From: Lyophyllum atratum
Taxonomy: Eukaryota > Basidiomycota > Agaricomycetes > Agaricales > Lyophyllaceae
Direction of reading: 5' to 3'
Length of the DNA: 64,000 bases
Assembly (NCBI GenBank): GCA_014905825.1
Contig: JACGCN010000026.1
Coordinates: forward strand, 186,001 to 250,000
The stretch's first letter is position 1. The number at the start of each line of letters is the position of its first letter. A program made the translations under genes and the position numbers. Shown here in pieces: positions 1 to 10,465 of the stretch. The notes under the pieces were generated by a model. That model was not told where the DNA came from. It did no database searches and saw only the letters and a program-made list of their open reading frames with translations.

Positions 1-301
1 AAGAGGAAGAAGAAAAACGATGCTATATGCATGGTTCGCTATAGGTACGTATGTATGCATGTATGGTGGGATGCGGGCGATGGAGATGGTGATACACAAT
101 AAGAAAGTCAGGCTACGCATGTATACGATGCGGAAACAACAGAAGTAAAAAATTATCAAGAACGCAAGGGCGAAGAAGAACAACTACGGGGGAGCGGACA
201 GCACGACACCACCAAAAAAAAAAGGAAAAAGAAAAAAACATATTCAAAAAGGACAGAAACAAACCAACGCCCATCCCAAAAAACCCCCACCTCCCCCCAT
301 C

Positions 302-2419
302 CTACTGCGCAACAACCCCCCCAAAAACCCACCCAATCCACCCCCCCCTCTCCCCTCCCCTTCCCCTCCCAACACCCCACTTCCTCCCCCTCCCCACCTC
401 CTCCATCTCCCCCCCCACATCCTCCCCAACAGGCGTCTCAGGCGGCTCCCCCAGCCCCTCAACAGACGCAAACGACACGTACCCCTCCGTCGTGCGGAGC
501 CGCTCGGAGGCTTTGCGCGCGTTGAATTGGGTGGGGCGGGTTGGTGTTGTGGTGGAGGGGTGGTTTGGATGTGGGCGGGAGGAAAGGGGCATGGAGAGGG
601 AGAGGGTTGGCGGGGATGGGGATGCGGCGGGTGGGGGGAGGTCTTCGGAGGAGGAGGAGGAGTGTGTTAGGAATTGCGACTGTGATTGCGACGACCGAGA
701 ATTGGAACGAGACCGACTAGGCGTATACACGACCTGCGGATTCGACCTCGACCTTGACCTCGAATGCGAGTGTGGATACGGAAGCGAGCCCCCAAGTTCC
801 CTAACTCGGAACGGGCTCGGGCTCCCCGGCTCCAGCATCCCACCTCCACCCCTGGGAGGCGTCGGCGGGGGCGTGAGCATAGGACGCTTGCCTTGTCTCT
901 GCTGCTGCGGCGACAACGAGGACTCGCCGGGTGATGGCAACGAATGCGCATGCCGCGGCGTCGGCGTCGGAGGGGCAAAGGCCGGGCTGTTGGGTACGGC
1001 AGGGAGGGAGTTTGCGTGTGGTCGGGGGCTGGCTGCGTGGCTTGGGGTGCGTGGTGTGCGTGGCGTACGCGGGAGGGGCGGGAGGTTGAGTGGGAGGGGA
1101 GGCATCGAGGGCGTCTGGGAGCGTTGGCGGGGCTGCGACTTGGACGCGGAGTTTGGGGTACGTGGAGGGGCGGGGGCGGAGGACTGGCTCCTGCTGCTGC
1201 TGCGGAGGGAGGGCGAGTGGGACGGAGACGACGACGTGCGTGCTTGTGACTGCGCATTGGTATTCGTGTTGGGGTTGGTAAAGGAGTATTGCGAGAGGGA
1301 CGACGAGGACGTCGAGGTCGATATCTTCAAAAGAAAAGCGCATATAGTCAGCCTATACGTCCGAACATGATGAGTGCACATCCAACATACCGAGTCTTTC
1401 TCCCGCTCCCTCCAGGGCCACCCCCCAATCTCGTCCCTCACCTCATTGCTCGTCCTCCTCTCCCTCTCTCTGGTGTCAAACTGCTCACATGTCGCACGTC
1501 CGCACGAATGCGCATCCGCACTGAGGACGCGCTCGAGCCGGGCCCGCAGGGCCTTTTCAGGGGGCGTCATAGGGAGAGCCATGGATGGCGTGTTCGTGTT
1601 CAAGTTTGGGGGTAGCGACGCAGGGAGGGACTGGCGTTTTCTCGTGCGGGGCGTTTGTTGCAGTTGTAGTGGGGACGGCGAAGACGGGGAGTGCGAGTGT
1701 TGAGAGTGCGAGGGGGAGGGTGAGTGCGTGGTGCGCTTCTTAGTCGTACTTGTACTGCTGGGAGTGTGGGGCCGGGGGGCAGGGGAAGGGGAAGGGGACG
1801 CAGCACGTGTTGGTGTGCGAGGGAGGAAGGGGTAGGAAGGTGAGGGGGAGGGATAGCCTGGCTCCGTCTCGGCGTCGCCGCCGTAGCAGGGGCGTGGCGA
1901 GGAACTCGAGGCGATCGGTGTGCTGTGCGTGTTTGTGTTTGAGATCGACGTGGACGTGGTGCGGCGAGGGAGGGGCCTGCGAAACAGGAGCGAGTCCTGC
2001 TCGTGGGTGGGGGCTGCTACGGCCACGGGGGTGGGAGCGTGCGAGTGCCGTCGTCTGTGCGTGGGGCGGGCAGCAGCAGCGGGCTGGGTCTGGTCGTCGC
2101 GGAGCAGCGTCGTTCTCAGGAGCCTCTCCGACCTGCTCTCAGGGCGTGGTGCACGTGGCGAGGTTGGAGGAGAGACGAGGGCGGTACGGCGAGGGGAGGT
2201 GGACATTGAGGTGGATGGCAGACCGGGGGACAGCAGCCTGACGAGGAGGGGCCGCGATGTGGAGGAGGGAGGAGTGGAAGGGGAAAGGAAATTATTATAC
2301 GAAGGGTACACGGTATTATTAGTAGGCGAGTGCGGGGAAGTGGGCCGGTCACGGTGTCTGTCTGACACAAGTGACTTTGGGGGTGTGCCATCCGATCCAG
2401 AAGATCCCATGGTCCGCAT
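302..2419 (-). CDS. Ser/Pro-rich low-complexity protein, unknown function
   Basis: Two exons (1391-2419 and 302-1324) give about 683 residues. The first ATG of the frame is at 2419; a TTG just before it is not a credible start. The 66-nt intron (1325-1390) has a GTATGT donor, a CTGAC branch site and a TTGAAG acceptor. It is a multiple of three with no stop, so unspliced RNA would also be open. The protein is mostly Ser, Pro, Thr and Arg with repeated TPPPTPP-like and RSRS stretches, so it is probably disordered. Two less biased islands, one starting TPPEKALRARLERVL and one near the C-terminus containing EGYVSFASVEGLGEPP, look like conserved short motifs. I recognise no catalytic domain. The very GC- and purine-biased composition also opens long antisense frames, which I do not regard as genes. 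Confidence 0.6.
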   Translation of the reverse strand: MRTMGSSGSDGTPPKSLVSDRHRDRPTSPHSPTNNTVYPSYNNFLSPSTPPSSTSRPLLVRLLSPGLPSTSMSTSPRRTALVSPPTSPRAPRPESRSERLLRTTLLRDDQTQPAAAARPTHRRRHSHAPTPVAVAAPTHEQDSLLFRRPLPRRTTSTSISNTNTHSTPIASSSSPRPCYGGDAETEPGYPSPSPSYPFLPRTPTRAASPSPSPAPRPHTPSSTSTTKKRTTHSPSPSHSQHSHSPSSPSPLQLQQTPRTRKRQSLPASLPPNLNTNTPSMALPMTPPEKALRARLERVLSADAHSCGRATCEQFDTRERERRTSNEVRDEIGGWPWREREKDSVCWMCTHHVRTYRLTICAFLLKISTSTSSSSLSQYSFTNPNTNTNAQSQARTSSSPSHSPSLRSSSRSQSSAPAPPRTPNSASKSQPRQRSQTPSMPPLPLNLPPLPRTPRTPRTPSHAASPRPHANSLPAVPNSPAFAPPTPTPRHAHSLPSPGESSLSPQQQRQGKRPMLTPPPTPPRGGGGMLEPGSPSPFRVRELGGSLPYPHSHSRSRSRSNPQVVYTPSRSRSNSRSSQSQSQFLTHSSSSSEDLPPPAASPSPPTLSLSMPLSSRPHPNHPSTTTPTRPTQFNARKASERLRTTEGYVSFASVEGLGEPPETPVGEDVGGEMEEVGRGRKWGVGRGRGGERGGWIGWVFGGVVAQ
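1325..1390 (-). other. 66-nt in-frame intron
   Basis: Canonical GTATGT...CTGAC...AG on the minus strand. Its 22 codons are open and contain Cys/Trp/His-rich sequence (VCWMCTHHVRTYRL), unlike the flanking Ser/Pro-rich protein. That contrast supports an intron rather than coding sequence. Confidence 0.7.
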
Positions 2420-3841
2420 CAAGGTTCTATGCCCACACCTTTTCCACGAGGCGTGCGGGAGAGTGAGTGGTAGTATTAGGAAGAGGAGGAGAAGGAGTTG
2501 GCCGTGGATGTATTGTCGATGAATGGTCCAGCTGCATAATACCAGGCGTTGCTAACAGCGCCCTTACGCGAGATCTGCAACATCATCATAAATTTATTTA
2601 TTTATTTTTTGTCATCCCATGTCTCATCCTCATCTTTTTTATCTTCGGAGAGATGCGCGGGACCTCTCCCGTCCCAAGGTCCCTCCTACCCATCCCAGCA
2701 ATCTGTCTGCACTCTTTCGCCCTTGTCCTCTTGTGCAACCCCAACAACACCCGCACAATCTCCCAAATGCGTACATAAGAGTCAAGGCACAAATTGGCTA
2801 GGGTCGACCCCCCAAGAAATCTGGTCCGCGGCATAAATTGAATTTCGACCCGCCACCCCAAAATCAACCCATCCAAGGAGACCGATGAAACGCCGGCGGC
2901 CGTCGCGTGGCATCCTCCTTGATCAACAAACACGCACAACAAGCCCACTTGCGGTCACGAATGACGAGGACGACGACGCATACCCATATCGCCGCTGTGT
3001 GGATATGTCAGGACCGCCGCTATAACCACGCTCAACGCACCTTCCCACCAATCGTATTCCGCCCTCCCACTCCACCTCATTTAAGTTGTGGGGAGGGCTG
3101 GTGAGACTCTCAGAGCTTAATTATTTTTACAAGGCCTGTAATTTGGAACGCATACGTCAGCTCTACGGCATTTTACCTGACTGACGCTTCATGACAACTT
3201 CATGATCATGATCATAAGTTGAGCAATCGCACCCTCCTACGAAATTAACCACCCTTGACGTTACTTATGAGCACTTGTTCCGTGCCGACCGTAGCCAGGT
3301 CACTCGTGAATATCCAATATTCAAGCGCATGCACGCTCGGGATCAACGTCGCCGTCGCACACCCGTCATTACATATGCCCACACCCGAAAAATAAAATCC
3401 CAAAGACAATATTGCACAACGCCGCACGCCGCTCGCGGCCTAAGTAAGCCCAACGATCGTCATAGAGACCCCGACCCCGACCCTCAACATCTTCCTTACT
3501 CAACGCCGTCACGGGCCCTTACCTCCATACAGCTTTGCCCCGCTCCTAAACCTGAACCTCCCCCTACCTCCCCGTCCCCCACCCCCTCCAGGACCCTTTA
3601 CCCCCAAAAAAATAAACGCGCCCGAATAAAGAAATCAAGGATCAAGAATTAGACTTCGCCACCAGCTAGTACATACGCGAGTGCTGGACGCCGCCGGATC
3701 TAGGAGTTGACCCCACACGCCGCACGGGAGCCTGAGGACGGAGACGGAAGTTATAGACACGTGTAGCCAGGTAGACTTACGCGTAACGGTATCGACAGCG
3801 TGGCGTGGCATGGCATGACCAGATCAATCCTTTGGGGTACT

Positions 3842-3849
3842 TATAAATA
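3842..3849 (+). promoter_or_regulatory. TATA-box-like motif
   Basis: TATAAATA preceded by CT; the same 11-bp CTTATAAATAC string recurs near 4442. No open frame of useful length starts within 100 nt, so a function is unproven. Confidence 0.25.
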
Positions 3850-3922
3850 CGCGCGGGTGCACGCAGACTTGAGACGCCTCGAGGCTCTTGCTTGGGGAGG
3901 AGAGGGGAACGGCGTTTCTATG

Positions 3923-3941
3923 TGAATTTGAATTTGAATTT
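3923..3941. repeat. (GAATTT)3 microsatellite
   Basis: Three tandem copies of a GAATTT unit in non-coding sequence. Confidence 0.7.
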
Positions 3942-4443
3942 GAAGAGAGGACAGGGGGCGCGCCAGAGTTCAGTGTATCGTGATGACATGGCTCCACGCT
4001 AGGCCCATAGGTATGTAACATCGACGCCATGAACAACGCGATGCCAATGCCAATCTCAATCTCAGGCATGAATGATCGACTTTAAGCAATAGGCAATACG
4101 CAATACGCATGATACAATATCAAATGAATCAGGAGGCGCCGACACGTGTGCCCCACATCTCATACATCAGGGGACCCAGTCCCTACTGCGCGGATATGTA
4201 CCCGGTCCCGAACCTCGTTCGAATATTGATATCGACCCCTTGTCTTCGGTGTATCGCCAGAAGTGTATCAGCACCAGTCCCCGCACGGAGATGGGCACAT
4301 GACGCGAATCCATGAAGGAGCATTCGGAAGCGCCGCTGGATCTTTACAGCCTGGGGGGAGGGTGGATTGAGTACTGAGAACGCAGCGCCGAGTCCGTGAT
4401 ATGCGGTATGCTACGCCCATGACGTTAAGTGGTGAAGGACGCT

Positions 4444-4451
4444 TATAAATA
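4444..4451 (+). promoter_or_regulatory. TATA-box-like motif ahead of a 75-codon open frame
   Basis: TATAAATA lies about 75 nt ahead of an ATG at 4523 that opens a 75-codon frame ending at 4750. The spacing matches the TATA-to-ATG distance of other genes in this window, but the encoded peptide resembles nothing I know. Confidence 0.25.
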
Positions 4452-5389
4452 CCGTAGAGGAGAATGATAACGTGCGGCGGCACCGCCTAATCACTGGACC
4501 ATTATAACATACCTACCCTCCTATGGATGTTAAACGGCCCAAACAATTGCGTGGCGAAGTCGCCGCGCCAGGCATGAGTTGCTATTGGCGTGTTATTTAT
4601 CGAGATTCCCCTGAGCTGTCTCTGAAGACAGAACAGAGCCATGTCGGTTTGGCGTGGGTTAGGTTCTGCAAAGTACACTCGTGGCTGAGGTCGAAGTACC
4701 CCCTTCCCGCTCGAATATCGATCTCTGTATTCGTGGCCGGGGACGGTTAAGGAACTGTATCCCCAGAAGTAGAAAGTACCAGTTCGCGCCCGGAAATAGG
4801 TACATGGAGGAGAAATTGTCGTTGGATGTGCACAGCCCCACGTGCCACCTCCACGACTCGCCCCCATGACGTTCGAGTAGGTAAGTAAGTATAGGCGTAC
4901 TGAGGAAGGCCTATACATATGACGTGGCCGATGCATGCGGATATCAGAGTAGAGCGACAGAGGAGAAGCTCTACGATTCGCGAAGATCCGTTCCATTCAT
5001 GCAGAGATGAGATGAGGAGAGTGGAATGGGGTAGGCGGAAGAGGGTGAACTTGCCCCGGAGAGGATACTACATCTAAAGCGGCAGAGCATACACCGGCGG
5101 CGCTGGATATTGCGAGCCTCGAGGACAGGATATACTCGCCATCTCTCTGATCCGCGATGTGTTGGCAGCCATACCCAGTTCGATGTGCATGTGCGCTGTA
5201 GACGCTTTTCGGGTCCTGACTCCTGTATAGGTGCGAGTTGGGTTGGAGTTAGGGAGCTGATTCATGGATGCGGCGGGTAAGTTCAGCAAGTCGGAGACGC
5301 ACCTCGAGCAGGGGGCTTCTAAACTTAGCTTGCGGAGGGTGGGCTATGCGATCGGATCGCGCGAAATAACTTCAGTGGAGCTGTGCTGA

Positions 5390-5410
5390 GAAGAGAAGAG
5401 AAGAGAAGAC
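5390..5410. repeat. (AGAAG)n microsatellite
   Basis: Four tandem AGAAG units in non-coding sequence. Confidence 0.7.
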
Positions 5411-7705
5411 GACTGAGCTGCGCGTTACTCCCTCCACCATCGGGACCTGTACCAATTTCCTGCCAATTTCCAAACACGGAGGAAGTTCTGGAAAACAAGT
5501 GCGCTTGAAAGCCAAGAATAAGTTGAAGGGGCCTGACCTTTAGAAACGGAGCGCCAGATAATAACTTCGAAGTTGAGCTGGGATGATAGTATTAGGAAGT
5601 CTTCGGCGCGTGTTCGATGGTCACTGTCAAGGTCAGAAAGTCGGAGAGTCGGAGTTGTGGTGGATGACGAAAGGGACGTGAACGTGGGAACGAGTCCCTG
5701 AACCAACTTTCCCAGGGCCATTGTCAACCGTCATCTGGGTCACTTGTCCTGTCGTCCTCGAACTGGTTTCATGGCAATAAACCATCTCTTGGGCATGTTT
5801 CTATCTCTGTATGTTTATGAAAGAGATCTACCCGACCGCCAACCATGGCAGCTTTCCACTGCGCGCTTGGTGACATCGGGGTTCCAGGGTCCTTGCCGAG
5901 CCAACCAAAGGATGCCCTGGACTTTACCATCTCTCTAAAATTCTTTGCAGTGACACTTCCTCTGCGTTTCCTCATGAAGGATGTTTGCCAGGTATGAAGC
6001 CCACTCGTATCTGCGAAGAGGTCTGACCATCAAGGGACATTCATCCAAAGTCTTCGATGTGCGTCGATCTTTCGTGGTCGCCTGACCCTGCTACGCCCTC
6101 GCTAATCCTTGTTCTTTCTGGTTGAACTAGGATATGCATACATCGCATGACCATCGGCGGTGAAGCACGTCGTGCTAGGCTCTGAGGTATGCCCGACCTC
6201 TCCAAGATGCATCTAATTCGCCACTAATCGGAAGAACACAGCCCTACTGCGAATCGAGGCAGTCGCACAACACTAGGGATTATCGCGGGAGCAGCGTACA
6301 CCAAGAACGAAGGTCGAGGAGGCAAACCTTGATCCGTGCCATACGCTCGATAACACTCTCGCTTTATCGAAGTCGAAGTCGACTGTTTGATGACCGTGCT
6401 TCGCTTCACTGAATGTGAGGTTTAGGTCAGAAGAAGCTCCTGGCCATTTTTTGTCCATACATACACTGTACGCAGCCTTGCTTCTATTCGGGGCTTCGAT
6501 TCGTCACCGTCCTGAAAATACACACACAGAGTGATGATGCTCCGCAGCCTTGACGCACCTAAAGACCCATATGCTAACGAACCTTGCTCCAAAGATGAAG
6601 GAAGGCATTTGCTAGTTTGGACTTCCGGCGCCACGTTTTCTGCGGAAGCTGTAAGTGGAGAATTGGAGGGAATTTTGCTACAGAGCGAATTCCTTTTGCC
6701 TATCAGTAGTCATTAACGCTGGCGAAATCCCCTCACCGGTAGCCACGGTCATATCACTGAGAATGGAGCAGCTCTCTCTCCTATCACTGCGAATGGTGAT
6801 ACTAGTGACAAAGGATACGAAGCTTCACAGTTTGATTGGAGTCTTGACGGGAAACAAGGTTGTCCACATCATAGCTGGCTTCTCGGGACCATGATAGTGG
6901 CATCCGCTACATGCGCAAGGTCTTCAAATGGTCGGACACTGGCTTAATGATATAACCGCATCTTACATTGTCCGGTGCGAATTGCTACACTTCTTCGTTT
7001 TTGGATACTAACGATATCTGTCGGCCATCGCACCTACGCTAGAGTCCCATCGTGGCTTGAAGTATGAACGACTGTAAGAAAGGGACTCTTGCCATACGTT
7101 TCTGTATCACATACGTCCAAGAAATTTGTGGTAAATCATTCCAGGATCTATGTTGATCACCATAGCTCGACATCCTTCAACAGGAGCTGCTAAACGACCG
7201 AGCCTAAGGTGGAATAACAAACAACGTATCAAAGGTGGAAGCAGGCGTCGAGAGCACCTTGAACGAACACCGCCATCCACAAACTGACGCCATGGAACAG
7301 TTACCGCCCTTGCTATAGCGCTGCAACAGTCGAAATTCTAGAAGGAGAAATGGTAGAAGGAAAATGATCCCAACGAACACTGAGAGAGAGTCGAGACAAT
7401 AACGTTAACGGAATGCACCACTCCATCCGTGTTTTGCGGGTTCATTGACGAGTGATTCCCGTGTCATATTCTAGAGCATTTTCAACTTGAATCAGGTCTT
7501 GCGAGCTATTAAATGTAGTTCGGTGTGTGTTAAGGCCAGGCCGAAATTGTCGTTACTCGCTCGAGAATGGGAGGGGGAAGCCGGTGGTCGGTCCGACTCG
7601 GCGGAGGTTGAAGCTCAAGCTGTAGCCGGCCAGTGCCGACAGACTTGTCCGTGACCTTTGAAGTTGTGGCCTTGTAGCCATCCGACCTTCATCACTGCGA
7701 AGCCA

Positions 7706-8967
7706 ATGGCCAAAGCCCTTCCAGAAGATTTGATATCACCTATCGTCGCAAATTTTGGCGATGGGAATCCCATTCTTGCAACTTGCGCCCTGGTCTGTCG
7801 ATCGTGGTATCTACCATCACAAGCCCTACGTTTCCGCAGCGTCGAGTTACTCAGATATGAACCATGCTCATTATTCAATCGTTTACTACAAAGCTCGCCC
7901 CACATCGCCTCATTTGTCAACAGTTTCTCCTTTTCACCCTCGATGATTGCATTCACTCAACCTTCAATGAGTCCCAGGGGTGGCGGTCGCCGTGGCGACA
8001 TCGATATCCTCCTACATATCCTATCGCGCCTCACTCAAATCCAGCATTTGGAGATCCGAGGGGAACAGGCGATATGGGATAACATTCCCCAGGACCTCCG
8101 CGTGTCAATCCAAGCCACTGTGCAGCTATCATCCTTGGTCAGCCTCAAACTGTCGTACTGGCTGTTTTCCAAAGGAAGTATAGAGATACAAGACCTGTTG
8201 CAACATCTTTCATCTCTTAGAAAACTCCAACTCAATCGGATAACTCTCTTGGCGAGTCCTCCTGTTCTCATAACGCCTCGACAGCCGATCGGCGTGTCGT
8301 CTCTCCAGTTACATCATCGTTTAGCGTGGTTGGATATCGATCAATGTGAAGGGTTGCAGCACTGGTTGTTTACATCCGGCTGCGTCGTCAAACTCCAGGA
8401 CATTTCTCATCTGCGGCTGTCTTACCTCAGCCCGACCATCATATCGAGAATACTAAAGAGCAGCAGCCCCACGCTGCAATCACTTAAGATTGCTGGCAGG
8501 GATTCTGAGTGTGAGTCTCTCCACCACTTCTCCTTGGTCCCCACAAAATTTAACGGTAACTTGCAGTTGGCGATCGCCTTGATCTTCCCCAATTCAAAAA
8601 TCTGCCGTACTTGGATTTTTCTATAAGCCTGAATGCGGTGACCGCGCTTGGTATGCTCGTCTGGCTTGATTCGACCATATCGACCTTACCTACGGACAAT
8701 CATCTTGACCAGCTTGTCCTCAGGTTCACCTTCATTCGCGACCACTCATTCGCTCATGTAACTGCTGAACGATGGCTTCCGAGCCTATCCAAACTCTGTT
8801 CAACCTTAACATCTCCGAAGTTCCACCTCTTGAGATCCATTCGGGTTATACAGTGTCTACATGGATCTCCCTCGGTATTCGACGATACTGTCAGAGAAAG
8901 TTTCGCTTGTCTTGGTGCAAAGTTGGCAATTCAAAATTCCGAGCCTGGTCCATGGCTGTCGGACTGA
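7706..8967 (+). CDS. F-box protein with leucine-rich C-terminal region
   Basis: Two exons (7706-8510 and 8567-8967) give 401 residues. The start is the first ATG of the frame (MAKALPEDL). Residues about 4-45 form an F-box (LPEDLISPIV..., then CALVCRSWY...), the module that binds Skp1 in SCF ubiquitin ligases. The rest is leucine-rich with LRR-like spacing and probably recruits a substrate. The 56-nt intron (GTGAGT, internal TAAC, TTGCAG) shifts the frame and joins the two reading frames exactly, so the gene looks intact rather than frameshifted. F-box genes of this kind form large, fast-evolving families in Agaricomycetes; the substrate cannot be read from sequence. It converges on the truncated DUF6534 copy to its right. 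Confidence 0.75.
8511..8566 (+). other. 56-nt intron of the F-box gene
   Basis: GTGAGT donor and TTGCAG acceptor. Splicing converts an apparent stop and frameshift at about 8620 into a continuous frame. Confidence 0.75.
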
Positions 8968-9261
8968 TCATCAAGCTCCCACGCTGGGATGTTGACGGGG
9001 TTCGGCACCTCGTGAGCGGTTCCTGTTGGACTCTAATAACGTGGATTCACAGTTCCAAGTCTACTCTCTCGAACCCTTCGCAATTCTGCCAATGGAATTC
9101 CCTTCCTTTCTAAGGACCTTCCTTACAATACTCTTAGTATACCACCCGTAGCTGACATACTCGGACTACCAGAAGTAGTCAACGTAGAGTCAACTGGATT
9201 TGATATCTGCGACATGGTGTACATTCAAAAGGAATACTGGAGAGAAATAGCGATCACATAC

Positions 9262-10089
9262 AATTATCTTTGGAAGCCACCAACTTCGACTTACTGATTG
9301 CAATGTGAATCTAGGGCTGAGATGGAGGGAAGCGCGAACGACGAACCTATGAGCAGTCTTCTTGCATAGTAAAGGTGGACCCTGCGGTAAGAGCTGAGAA
9401 ATCAAGCACAGTAGCCTATAAGAACCGGAGAAATACGCACGGGAAGAAAATCAACCCTGTGATGGCGAAGTCGGCTGAAATCACGCCGGCATCGCCATTC
9501 GAGCTAAATATCGAGAAATATCGGTCGAATGTGACGTCAATACCTGTTAACTTTGTGCAGTGTTTGAAAATCGCCAAAGTGCGATATCTGACTCGAAAGT
9601 GAGGAGCGAGCAACGCTGGGCGAGCATCGGTATGACTTACGAGATAACGATGAATGAGTTGAGTGATACAACACGTCTCCGCGATGTCCAGGGTTCTGCG
9701 ATGGTCTCAATCGTGATGTTGTGAGGCGGATAATAATGGAAGTCGTACATGAGCAGCGCAATCTGTGTCGTAAGTCACGTCAGCGATCAACGAGAAAATA
9801 CTTGAGCGGTCAACTGACGAATGTTCGTATCGTCCATTTATCGTGATTGTTATGGAAGTATATCCAGCCTTGTAGAATCGTAATTCGTAGCAGACTAGAA
9901 ATGCGCATCGGAGAATGGTGAATGCCTGCGTCCTTCCAGGCGGTGAATTGCTTACACGGCTGAGACTACATATCCTGCATCACATGTGCACGATTAGAAA
10001 TGTTTCCGATGTCTTTGCGAGCGGCGCTCACCAAAGAATATCCCGTTTACCACCGAGGATATATCGCCATCGAAGGGTGGTTCTTCCAT
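9262..10089 (-). pseudogene. Truncated DUF6534-type seven-helix membrane protein gene (copy B)
   Basis: Paralogue of the neighbouring complete gene (10466-12345), lacking everything after its ninth exon. Recognisable exons: 10032-10089, 9956-9974 (19 nt), 9819-9894, 9749-9762 (14 nt), 9641-9695, 9544-9587, about 9441-9503, 9347-9381 and 9262-9293. Exon lengths match copy A exactly except the seventh. There the acceptor AG of copy A (CAACAG) is GG (GATGCCGG). The only alternative, a TTTAG further upstream, would give a 40-nt intron and six extra residues. Beyond 9262 no homology to the DUF6534 core is visible, and the F-box gene begins within 300 bp. It is therefore a 5' fragment, probably left by an unequal tandem duplication. 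Confidence 0.65.
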
Positions 10090-10465
10090 GACTTTGATTG
10101 CTGCGAAGCTACGAGACGTGATGATGGCATCGATGGCTGTTATAAATAGTAGATCGGAGGACATCAGGCCCCGGCGTAATGAATCCGGAGTAAGACTGGG
10201 TAATCCTTCGATTGGTACTTATGTTCAGGGTCCTGGAGAAATCCGAAAACGGGGAATGTGTCCATCCTGAGCATTCGGTCAGCAGCGTGTGCTTGGACGT
10301 TGGGTATGATTGCGGTGACATCGGACTCCCGGAGGTTCAACGCACCGGTACTTATAGCACGTCGATATACAATTCAAGTGAATCCGCATGGGTAGAGAAA
10401 CAGATCAGACTAGATAAGATTTACGAGGGGTGTTGGGCATCGTGACTCTTCGGGACCTCGCATGA

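Larger units (their letters stand above)
2420..7705. other. Gene-poor intergenic region of about 5.3 kb
   Basis: Only short, mutually overlapping open frames occur here and none resembles a known protein. The longest is 164 codons on the minus strand at 4502-4996. The left part holds the promoter of the Ser/Pro-rich gene, including AT-rich sequence near 2585-2615. Two TATAAATA motifs on the plus strand (3842 and 4444) and two microsatellites are listed separately. The right part (about 5.4-7.6 kb) could contain remnants of spliced genes, but I cannot support any. Confidence 0.5.

Noticed and set aside
492..1370. 292-codon plus-strand open frame antisense to the Ser/Pro-rich gene
   Set aside because: It mirrors the codon bias of the Ser/Pro/Arg-rich minus-strand gene. 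Its protein is Gly/Arg/Glu-rich without any recognisable motif, and no promoter is visible.
4502..4996. 164-codon minus-strand open frame
   Set aside because: No homology, no TATA box, overlapping plus-strand frames of similar quality, and unnatural composition.
8550..8630. Apparent frameshift in the F-box gene
   Set aside because: A canonical 56-nt intron (8511-8566) explains the frame change exactly.
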